A stretch of DNA of 64,000 nt, taken from contig NZ_CP044011.1 in assembly GCF_016864555.1 (NCBI RefSeq), forward strand, positions 2,561,501 to 2,625,500. Direction: 5' to 3'. Positions 26,903-33,818 of this stretch are shown here, piece by piece; the stretch's first letter is position 1; each line of letters opens with the position of its first letter. The position numbers and the translations under genes were made by a program. Source of the stretch: Sinorhizobium sp. BG8 (GTDB lineage Bacteria; Pseudomonadota; Alphaproteobacteria; Rhizobiales; Rhizobiaceae). Below the pieces are notes generated by a model. The model did no database searches. It was given only the letters and a program-made list of their open reading frames with translations, and was not told where the DNA came from.

Positions 26903-27544
26903 TCAGTCCGTGCGGAGCTTTCCAACCTTTCTGACGAGATCGGCAAGCGACCGAGTTTTCATTTTTCGCATGACGCTCATCCGATGAATCTTCACGGTCA
27001 TCTCGCAGACGCCAAGCTGGTAGGCGACCTGCTTGTTCATGAGGCCACTGACAACCCCAAACATCACTTCCGTTTCCCGCGGCGTAAGCGTGTCGGCCAG
27101 CGTTCGAACCTCATCGCGCTCGGCATCTGCTTGGCGCCGCTCGACATTCACCTGCATTGCATGGTCTACGGCTTCAAGCAAAGCCTGGCTGACAAACGGT
27201 TTCATTATGAAATCGGTCGCACCTGCCTTGAGCGCCGCCACGCTGGACGGGACGTCTGCGTGCCCTGTGAGGAAAATCACGGGCATCCTGCTGCCAAGAG
27301 AGGCCAACCGGCTTTGCACATCGAGACCAGTCTCGCCAGGCATTTGAAGATCCACTACGACGCAACCGGGACAGTCAGCATCATCAACGGTTTCAAAGAA
27401 CTCCGTGCCGCTGGCAAAGGCCGCCGCCCTCATGTTGGTCACCGTGAAAAGGTCAAGAAGGGAATCCCGCACGCTCCTGTTGTCATCGATAACGTAGACC
27501 GTTGGTTCGATGCTGGGATTCATACCTGCGTTCGAGTTCAACAT
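26903..27544 (-). CDS. FixJ-family response regulator
   Basis: The 213-residue protein has a receiver domain (TVYVIDDNRSVRDSL; phospho-acceptor Asp65 in CVVVDLQMPGETGL; KPF switch lysine in FIMKPFVSQALLEAV) and a LuxR helix-turn-helix (LTPRETEVMFGVVSGLMNKQVAYQLGVCEMTVKIHR). The ATG at 27544 has GGAGG 5 nt before it. It overlaps the HD-hydrolase gene by 7 nt, so translation is coupled to that gene rather than to the facing kinase. Confidence 0.9.
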   Translation of the reverse strand: MLNSNAGMNPSIEPTVYVIDDNRSVRDSLLDLFTVTNMRAAAFASGTEFFETVDDADCPGCVVVDLQMPGETGLDVQSRLASLGSRMPVIFLTGHADVPSSVAALKAGATDFIMKPFVSQALLEAVDHAMQVNVERRQADAERDEVRTLADTLTPRETEVMFGVVSGLMNKQVAYQLGVCEMTVKIHRMSVMRKMKTRSLADLVRKVGKLRTD

Positions 27545-28230
27545 GTGTGCCTCCGCCCATAGCCCGGTGGATGTGCCTCCGATCCGGTCTTCCTGCCGCT
27601 GCAAGGGGTGAGGATTCCCATTTCGATGGCAGAGTTTACGAGCCTTGAAACGAGGTGACCCAAAGTGCCTGAAGCGGCTGCGACGGGTTGCATGCGGCGC
27701 TCCACATCGGACGACGTGACACTGGCTGACTGCCAGTTTTGACCACCTGTAAAGTAGCTGTGAAGCATTGGTTGCAAGCGATCGATGGCATTCGCAAACA
27801 GGGCCTCAGGCGAAGCATTCGCCTCGAATTCGTCCCAGAGCAACCGAAATTCCACCGCCTGATCCTGGGGCAACAACTCGAAGATCCGTTCGGCAGCCCT
27901 GATTTCCCGTTCAAGCTTGTCGGTCGCGCCAACATTGTCGAAGGCAAAGGTATCGCCGGCATCAATTTCGACGATATCATGGATGAGCAGCATCTTGATG
28001 ACGCGCGGTAGGTCGATGGTCCTGTCGGAATGCTCGGAAAGCACTACTGCCATCAGCGCCACTTGCCACGTGTGTTCCGCATCGTTCTCGACGCGCGAGC
28101 GATCCAGCAACGGTGTTCTGCGCAAGACGGTTTTGAGCTTTTCGACTTCAAGTACGAAAGCGAGTTGCTCTGACAGGCGACGGTCGCCTGTGAAATCCTC
28201 GATAGATCCTGCCGTCATTCGACTGGCCAC
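27538..28230 (-). CDS. HD-domain metal-dependent phosphohydrolase (YfbR/HDDC2-like)
   Basis: The 230-residue protein has an HD domain with ENDAEHTWQVALMAVVL, LLIHDIVEIDAGDTFAFD and a later DRLQPML, the pattern of 5'-deoxynucleotidase-like HD proteins. Metal ligands are in AEH and HD. The start is a GTG after a strong AAAGGAGG. The last residues overlap the regulator start. Gene order azoR-HD-regulator on one strand, with gaps of 21 nt and an overlap, indicates an operon. Confidence 0.82.
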   Translation of the reverse strand: MASRMTAGSIEDFTGDRRLSEQLAFVLEVEKLKTVLRRTPLLDRSRVENDAEHTWQVALMAVVLSEHSDRTIDLPRVIKMLLIHDIVEIDAGDTFAFDNVGATDKLEREIRAAERIFELLPQDQAVEFRLLWDEFEANASPEALFANAIDRLQPMLHSYFTGGQNWQSASVTSSDVERRMQPVAAASGTLGHLVSRLVNSAIEMGILTPCSGRKTGSEAHPPGYGRRHTC

Positions 28231-28251
28231 GTTTATCCTCCTTTGGCTGGT

Positions 28252-28926
28252 TCAAAGCGCTTGCGTGAATTCCGTTCGCTTCGGACTGATGTGGATGCCT
28301 TCGTCCGAACTGATTGGGAGGAGCAAAGCAAAGTGCTCCTTGATTTCAACTGACGTTTGCGTCCTCGTCACCGCGACGTGCTCCGGGCTGGCCCCTGTTC
28401 CCTGGATGGAGAAGTACGTCAGATCGTGCAGGCCGATGGTGCCGAGGATCGTCGTCAGATAGGGTGTCAGAAAGTCTGGCTGGCGGGCCTGTTCCCCCGA
28501 GAACCGTCCTCCGGAGGCAACGGCCACGTAAACGGGACGATCACTCAGCATGCCGACCTTACCTCGTGCACCGATTGTGAAGGTCCTACGAGCCCGAACG
28601 ACATAATCTAGCCATGCCTTCAGCGAGGCCGGGACGGTAAGATTGTGCATCGGTGTACTAACGACAAGGTAATCCGCGCCTTCAAGCTCTCGGACAAGCA
28701 GCTCCGACACCGCCATGGATCCTTCCCGTGAGACGTCCTCCCGAGATGACTGAGAAAGGGCATAGTCGTTGTCGATGTGCTGAAGAGAGCCGTCTCCGAT
28801 GACCCGTTCGCGAACGCTGACAGCTGGCTCTCTTGCCAGCAAGGCCCTTATGATTTCCTGAGAAAGCCGGTAGCTCTCGGCGGTCTTGCCCCGCGGGCTG
28901 CAGCTCACATGTAGAATTGTCTTCAT
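28252..28926 (-). CDS. azoR: FMN-dependent NADH:quinone oxidoreductase/azoreductase
   Basis: AzoR is a flavodoxin-fold FMN enzyme that reduces quinones and azo compounds. The 224-residue protein begins MKTILHVSCSPRGKTAESYRLS (FMN phosphate loop) and contains VVSTPMHNLTVPASLKAWLDYVVRARRTF, a hallmark of the family. It is near the usual length of about 200 aa, with a short C-terminal extension. It is divergent from the MocR-type regulator gene, which is a likely controller. Confidence 0.88.
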   Translation of the reverse strand: MKTILHVSCSPRGKTAESYRLSQEIIRALLAREPAVSVRERVIGDGSLQHIDNDYALSQSSREDVSREGSMAVSELLVRELEGADYLVVSTPMHNLTVPASLKAWLDYVVRARRTFTIGARGKVGMLSDRPVYVAVASGGRFSGEQARQPDFLTPYLTTILGTIGLHDLTYFSIQGTGASPEHVAVTRTQTSVEIKEHFALLLPISSDEGIHISPKRTEFTQAL

Positions 28927-28950
28927 GGCTCGGTCCTGAAAAAGTTGGCC

Positions 28951-28968
28951 GTGCCAACGATTTGGCAC
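28951..28968. promoter_or_regulatory. Inverted repeat between azoR and the MocR-like regulator
   Basis: GTGCCAA-CGAT-TTGGCAC is a perfect 7-bp inverted repeat 25 nt upstream of the azoR start, in the 154-nt divergent region. It is a plausible operator for the divergent regulator; it could also be a small hairpin in the azoR leader. Confidence 0.5.
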
Positions 28969-29080
28969 AGGATTTCGGCCCAGGTTACCGCGAGAGCGGC
29001 TCGTTCCACAGAACCAAGAATGGCGTTTGTGTGTGGGCCATAATAGAGTCGCGGAACAACGCGGACGAGGGATAGTGAAG

Positions 29081-30508
29081 ATGAGCGGTATTCGGAAAAG
29101 CAATATCTCTCCCCCGGATCCGAACGCCGACAAGCCTTACTATCGGCAAATTTACGATCGGTTCCTCAATGCATTCTCGGAAGGTGTCCTCAAGCCCGGG
29201 GATCGGATACCCGCAGTGCGCGCGCTTGCGAAAGAACTGGGACTGGCAAGAGGCACGGTAGAACAGGCCTACTCCTTGTTGGCGGCGGAAGGATACGTCC
29301 TGTCCCTCGGCCAGGCGGGGACCATCGTTTCTCCGGATATCAAGCCACAGCGATCCAGGCCACCTTCAGCCCGCAGCTTTGACCCGCTTCTCGCTCCAGT
29401 AACCTATCGGCCCGATACGGTTTTGCCTTTTCAAATGGGGCTTCCAGCGTTGGATGCCTTTCCACGAAAGATATGGGCAAGATTGGGAGCACGGCTGGCT
29501 CGCGCTATGCAGCCAGAGGACATGGTCCATCCGGATGTCCGCGGACTTTCCACGCTGCGGACCCAACTTGCCGCGTATTTGCAGGTTTCGCGTGGGATCA
29601 ACTGCTCTCCCGAGCAGGTCTTCGTCACCAGCGGGTACAGGCATTCGGTCGAGCTTGTGTCCCACTCTCTGTTGAACGCCGGAGACAGCGTATGGCTTGA
29701 GAGCCCTGGTTACCCTCCCACCAGAAGGATCCTAGAGCACATGAAAATCACTCCGGTTCCGGTCGCCGTCGATCGGGACGGAATCATGGTTCCAGATGGC
29801 ATCAAGTCTGCTCCTCGGGCGCGAGCGGCGGTCGTGACGCCCGCACACCAGAGTCCACTCTCGATGTCACTGTCGCTGCCTCGGCGCCTGGAACTGCTGA
29901 ACTGGGCATCGGAAACCAAGGCTTGGATCGTCGAGGACGACTATGACGGCGAGTACCGTTATGTCAGCCGCCCGCTTTCTGCTCTAAAGAGCCTCGATAG
30001 GGATGGTCGGGTCGTATACACAGGGACTTTCAGTAAGGTTCTGTTCCCAGCCATTCGGCTGTCCTACCTCGTGGTGCCAGAGGCCCAGATCGAAACATTC
30101 GAACGCGTCGCAGGAGATCTTTCCGGCGGAAGCCCTTCTTTCACTCAAGCCATTGTCTCGGACTTCATGAACGGGGGGCATTTTGCGCGACACATTCAGC
30201 GCATGCGGCGGCTGTATTCGGAGCGCCGGGAGGCGACTGTAGCAGGGCTGGACCTTGCGCTCGGCGACAGAGCGGTACGGATCGATCCGCAACCCGGAGG
30301 CATGCATCTGATCTTGCGTGTACCGGATGTACCCGACTACGAGCTCGTTTCACGAATGCGGGTAGATGGACTGTATGCGGAAGCGCTGTCGGACTGGACG
30401 TTCGAAGGAAATCGGATGTCAGCCATTCTTGTCAACTTTACCAATGTGACGTCGCGGTCGATGGCGGAATCACTCGGTATCCGCATCTGCAAGCTTTTGG
30501 ACGCTTGA
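29081..30508 (+). CDS. MocR/PdxR-type GntR regulator with aminotransferase domain
   Basis: The 475-residue protein fuses a GntR winged helix (YRQIYDRFLNAFSEGVLKPGDRIPAVRALAKELGLARGTVEQAYSLLAAEGYV) to a fold-type I aminotransferase domain. PLP contacts include FVTSGYRHSVELVSHSLLNAGD, EDDYDGEYRY and the lysine in YTGTFSKVLFPAIRLSYLV. Members sense PLP or amino compounds. ATG 29081 after GAGGG is preferred to an earlier frame extension. The neighbours suggest control of azoR and perhaps of the AhpD/SMR genes downstream. Confidence 0.9.
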   Translation: MSGIRKSNISPPDPNADKPYYRQIYDRFLNAFSEGVLKPGDRIPAVRALAKELGLARGTVEQAYSLLAAEGYVLSLGQAGTIVSPDIKPQRSRPPSARSFDPLLAPVTYRPDTVLPFQMGLPALDAFPRKIWARLGARLARAMQPEDMVHPDVRGLSTLRTQLAAYLQVSRGINCSPEQVFVTSGYRHSVELVSHSLLNAGDSVWLESPGYPPTRRILEHMKITPVPVAVDRDGIMVPDGIKSAPRARAAVVTPAHQSPLSMSLSLPRRLELLNWASETKAWIVEDDYDGEYRYVSRPLSALKSLDRDGRVVYTGTFSKVLFPAIRLSYLVVPEAQIETFERVAGDLSGGSPSFTQAIVSDFMNGGHFARHIQRMRRLYSERREATVAGLDLALGDRAVRIDPQPGGMHLILRVPDVPDYELVSRMRVDGLYAEALSDWTFEGNRMSAILVNFTNVTSRSMAESLGIRICKLLDA

Positions 30509-30600
30509 TTTATGGCCCAGGTCGGAACTCCATTCTTGGACCTTCAAAACTAGGCCAACAAGAGCGACCTTCCACTTCATCAAGAAAGGGAAGGAACGTT

Positions 30601-31059
30601 ATGACCAATCGTATCAAGTATGCAGAGGTTTCACCGGAAGGCTACAAGGCGTTCGGCGGCGTCTACATGACACTGCAGAAGGGCACTTTGGCGAAGGGCC
30701 TTGTCGATCTCGTCAATCTCCGTGTGTCTCAGATTAACGGCTGCGCCTTTTGCATCGACATGCACACGCGCGACCTGATCAAGGAGGGCGTAGATGTCGA
30801 GAAGCTCGCGCTGGTAGCGGTATGGCGAGATGCGGGGGCTCTTTTCACAAACCGTGAGCGCGCAGCTCTCGCCTGGGCGGAAACCGTTACCCGCATTTGC
30901 GAAACAGGTGTCCCTGATTCCGAGTATGCGGCTGCGGCCGGCTCATTCAACGACAAGGAACTTGCGGATCTCACCTACGCGATCGGCTTGATGAACGCCT
31001 TCAATCGATTTGGCGTGTCGTTCCGCTCCATGCCCGTGGCTGCGACCAAGGCCGCTTAA
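30601..31059 (+). CDS. AhpD-like carboxymuconolactone decarboxylase-family peroxidase
   Basis: The 152-residue protein has the AhpD core: INGCAFCIDMHTRDLIKEG with Cys48, Cys51 and His55, then LVAVWRDAGALFTNRERAALAWAETVT. Such proteins reduce alkyl hydroperoxides through the CxxC pair. The ATG at 30601 follows AAGGGAAGG; the longer frame from 30505 overlaps the MocR gene end and is unlikely. Confidence 0.9.
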   Translation: MTNRIKYAEVSPEGYKAFGGVYMTLQKGTLAKGLVDLVNLRVSQINGCAFCIDMHTRDLIKEGVDVEKLALVAVWRDAGALFTNRERAALAWAETVTRICETGVPDSEYAAAAGSFNDKELADLTYAIGLMNAFNRFGVSFRSMPVAATKAA

Positions 31060-31144
31060 CACAGGATACTACGGGTGCTGGCAGGGCCCTCTCTTCGTCA
31101 GCGCCCGCCGCTTCATGTGGCCCATTCCAAAGGACATCATCAAT

Positions 31145-31459
31145 ATGGCGTGGGGCATGCTCGTCCTCGCAGGCACTCTCGAGATCGTCTTCGCGGTAGC
31201 CATGAAATCATCCGAGGGCTTCACGCGAGCCCTCCCAACACTTGTGACCATTGCAAGCGGCCTGTCCAGCGTACTGCTGTTGTCACTCTCTCTGCGTTCG
31301 CTGCCGGTCGGGACAGGCTATGCAGTCTGGACAGGTATTGGAGCTGCAGGAACTGCGATCGTCGGAATGATTGCTTTCGGTGATCCGGTCGGGCTGCCGA
31401 GACTTCTTTGCATCGGCCTCATCTTTTCAGGGGTCATCGGACTGAAAATCGTGGGTTGA
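31145..31459 (+). CDS. Small multidrug resistance (SMR) family transporter, SugE/Gdx-like
   Basis: The 104-residue protein has four hydrophobic helices: MAWGMLVLAGTLEIVFAVAM with the essential membrane glutamate, then YAVWTGIGAAGTAIVGMIAFGDP and LCIGLIFSGVIGLKIVG. SMR proteins export cations or guanidinium by proton exchange as dimers. It is 85 nt after the AhpD-like gene on the same strand. The ATG at 31145 is the family start. Confidence 0.9.
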   Translation: MAWGMLVLAGTLEIVFAVAMKSSEGFTRALPTLVTIASGLSSVLLLSLSLRSLPVGTGYAVWTGIGAAGTAIVGMIAFGDPVGLPRLLCIGLIFSGVIGLKIVG

Positions 31460-31851
31460 GACTTTCACTACCGGCGATGTCGGTGAGTGATAGCTGCTTA
31501 CGCTGGAGGCTGGAGGAACGAGCGCAGTTATCTCCACGAAGCCGGAACTCTGACCGCAAGGAGAAGAATTTGTCCGCTATGGTCGAACATCGGTTTTCGC
31601 ACGTCGACCGCTTTGCGCCCGCATTTTCAGTCGTAGAGACCAACTTGGCCGCGGCCCGAAAGCAGACGTCGCCGGTGACAGGGCTGGACGGCTTGATTGC
31701 GCCTTCATAACGGTCATCGAGCCACCGGTCGATGTCGCTGCAAAGCGGACATGACGCGGAGACAACGCGGGTCGCAGTTGCGACAGAAGCGGTCATAACA
31801 CGATCTTCTGTGTAATGGCGGCGGCTCACTACAGCGCCGTCGCCGGCAGTG
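31460..31851. other. 392-nt gap of intergenic mosaic repeat
   Basis: The whole stretch resembles rhizobial mosaic intergenic sequence, including copy B of the dispersed repeat and several agcggtcat/agcggacat words. Open frames here are shadows of that repeat, not genes. Confidence 0.5.
31632..31673 (+). repeat. Dispersed repeat, copy B (partner at 25086-25127)
   Basis: Same 42-nt unit as copy A, with 39 identical positions and the same orientation. The two copies lie 6.5 kb apart. Confidence 0.85.
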
Positions 31852-32128
31852 TCATTTCAACTTGATCTGAACTTCCTTCAGGTCGCCTTTGAACGCGAAG
31901 GGTGGTGTGTAATCGAAGGTCACCGGTTGCCCGCTATCTCCACCAACTCCAAAGGTGTCGATCCCAAAGCGACCCGCGACGGTCTTCTCGATCTTGCCTT
32001 CGGCGACCTTCTTGTCATCGATGAATATGCTGGCAGTGCCGGATTTGCCGAGTTCTTTTCCACCCTCGTAGTCGAAATCGAACTGTTGGATCGTCATGCC
32101 GAGGCCGAATGCGAGCGGGCAATGGCTC
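31852..32128 (-). pseudogene. C-terminal fragment of an arylsulfatase
   Basis: The frame (PLAFGLGMTIQQFDFDYEGG, then SGTASIFIDDKKVAEGKIEKTVAGRFGID and FAFKGDLKEVQIKLK) matches the C-terminal beta domain of bacterial arylsulfatases. An in-frame TAG lies just upstream (about 32129), and no catalytic N-terminal sulfatase domain (C/S-x-P-x-R) follows in any frame. This is a remnant of a deleted gene, not a functional enzyme. Confidence 0.65.
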
Positions 32129-32850
32129 TATTTGGTCCCTTCGCCATTCGGCGGAGGTGCTCCTCCAAAATCCTCAGCCACCCTGCAGAAGTTGACCGAT
32201 TCGCCCGTCGCTACATCGCCTCGTCTGTGATACATTGGGGTTGAAGCGCTTAGCGCACGCAACCAATCGACCGCTTCAATCCCTGAAAATCTGCAAATTC
32301 ACCGGACACGGGAGTGCAGGAGGTGCCCCAATGTCACCTCAATGAATGCGGCATTAGTTGCGAGTTCGGATGTTCGCGCATGCGGGACGCGACCGGCTGT
32401 GAATGCTTTTGCGAGAGCATGTCACTTCCACCTCTCCAACTTTTCAAGGCGAGGGGGCGGGCTGACCATGACATGATTTTGAGCTTCAGCGCTACCGACA
32501 TGCCACTTTGCCGGCTAGCCCAGTGGTTCGATATATTGTTTCCCGGGCAGATACTCGTACCAGCTTCGAGGGTTAGCGAGTTGGTCACTACGGATGAAGC
32601 GATCAGGGACATCAAGCTCGGGGAATTGATCTAGCGTATAGGCCTGGTGCCATTGCAGAAGCCCCTGGTTGGACGCCACCTTGCGGACTACGTCGGTAAT
32701 AGTGGGGAAGGATGTTGCGGTTCAAGCTAGACAGGCGCCGCCAGCCTCCCGATCAGGTTTTTCACCAACCATTCCCGGTCTCTCCCTGGAACCAAGCTGC
32801 TAGCCGTTTCGTTGCAGGACAGTGACATCACACCCACGGAGGAGATCACA
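32129..32850. other. 720-nt region with decayed sequence, no intact gene
   Basis: Apart from the fragment at 32515-32721, frames here have no ribosome-binding site or recognisable domain. With the sulfatase remnant beside it, this looks like a site of past deletion or rearrangement. Confidence 0.45.
32515..32721 (-). pseudogene. Possible C-terminal fragment of an unidentified protein
   Basis: A 68-codon stretch between two stops on the minus strand has no start codon near its beginning but reads like the end of a folded protein (VVRKVASNQGLLQWHQAYTL, FPELDVPDRFIRSDQLANPR, WYEYLPGKQYIEPLG). Its mixed composition differs from the Arg/Pro-rich chance frames of this genome. I do not recognise the family. 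Confidence 0.35.
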
Positions 32851-33039
32851 ATGGGCATCGAACAAGCACCGACGAAACAGGGCAAAGAATCCGCGCGCGG
32901 CCTTCGCAAGGCTGCCGCCGCAGAGGAACGCAAGGTGGAAGCAGAGAAGGGCTCTGAACTTCCTAAAGGAGCGGATCGTTTTGAGGAGCGCTCACGCAGT
33001 TCGGACGGGAAGAGCGCCGGCGAAAAGCAACGAGACTGA
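32851..33039 (+). CDS. Small hydrophilic protein, charged and probably disordered
   Basis: The 62-residue protein (MGIEQAPTKQGKESARGLRK) is almost entirely Lys/Glu/Arg/Ala/Ser, with no hydrophobic core. GGAGG lies 9 nt before the ATG, supporting translation. Composition resembles stress-related disordered peptides. Function unknown. Confidence 0.55.
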   Translation: MGIEQAPTKQGKESARGLRKAAAAEERKVEAEKGSELPKGADRFEERSRSSDGKSAGEKQRD

Positions 33040-33287
33040 GTTTTCCGCGCGCGCGGAGCTTTTCAGTTGTTCGGGATGCTCGAATGACTGATCACTATGC
33101 GCTTTCCGTATCTTGCATCCAGCTGCGGTTGTGTGTTCAGCAGTTCGTGGGTCACGGGCTTTCTTTTCGGTGTGGAAATTCCAAAGCTTCATTCCCATCT
33201 TATGCCAAGAGAAGGACGCCTTCTCAAGCTGGCCAAAGACGGAAAAATCCGGAAAACTTAAGACTTACAGAAACATAGGAGACATGA

Positions 33288-33569
33288 ATGGGTGCCGAAC
33301 TCGGTCCTCACGTTCAGATGCGCACACTGGCGGAGCGTATGGCCACTGGTTATCAGATGGACACAAAACTCGACTTGGAGCCGTTGGTCGCGCACTACAT
33401 GGAAGAGGTTGAAGTAAACATTGCTTCCGACAGGTTCGATCACTCGGGATTCATGAGCAACATTCGCGGCCCTCTAAAGATTGTTGCCACAGAAACTTCC
33501 AATCCTCGACGCAAGGAGTTCCTGCAAGCCGTGGTCGACGCCCTTCAGAGCCGTCTCCAACAGCCCTAA
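33288..33569 (+). CDS. Hypothetical protein, 93 residues
   Basis: The protein starts MGAELGPHVQMRTLAERMAT, preceded by AGGAG. It is acidic and alpha-helical by appearance (LEPLVAHYMEEVEVNIASDRF; RRKEFLQAVVDALQSRL). No domain is recognised. It lies upstream of the YdeP-like gene on the same strand but 250 nt away, so co-transcription is uncertain. Confidence 0.5.
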   Translation: MGAELGPHVQMRTLAERMATGYQMDTKLDLEPLVAHYMEEVEVNIASDRFDHSGFMSNIRGPLKIVATETSNPRRKEFLQAVVDALQSRLQQP

Positions 33570-33818
33570 GCCGACTTAGCCCCGGCCACGCCTCGAGTTC
33601 GCTTCTTTGGACGATTAATTGGGTGGCGGGTTCAAAGCCAAACCTTATCACCGGTTTCGAGTTCTCGTCGACGCACGAAAGTTCAAGATGGTTGAGCTTG
33701 GCGGCGGCGGTGCGCGAGGCAAGACCCGCGCTCCACTCTGGGGCTTGATAGGTTTTAGCTATCGACACATGCTGTGCGCCCGCTTGACGGGAGAACCGCA
33801 CAAAAACTACCTGGGCGC

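Noticed and set aside
31434-31829. 131-codon minus-strand frame
   Set aside because: Its sequence is that of the dispersed intergenic repeat, a common source of false frames in rhizobia.
32314-32634. 106-codon plus-strand frame
   Set aside because: Cys-rich without a domain, and it overlaps the more protein-like minus-strand fragment at 32515-32721.
33451-33801. 116-codon minus-strand frame
   Set aside because: Overlaps the end of the 93-residue gene and non-coding DNA; no domain recognised.
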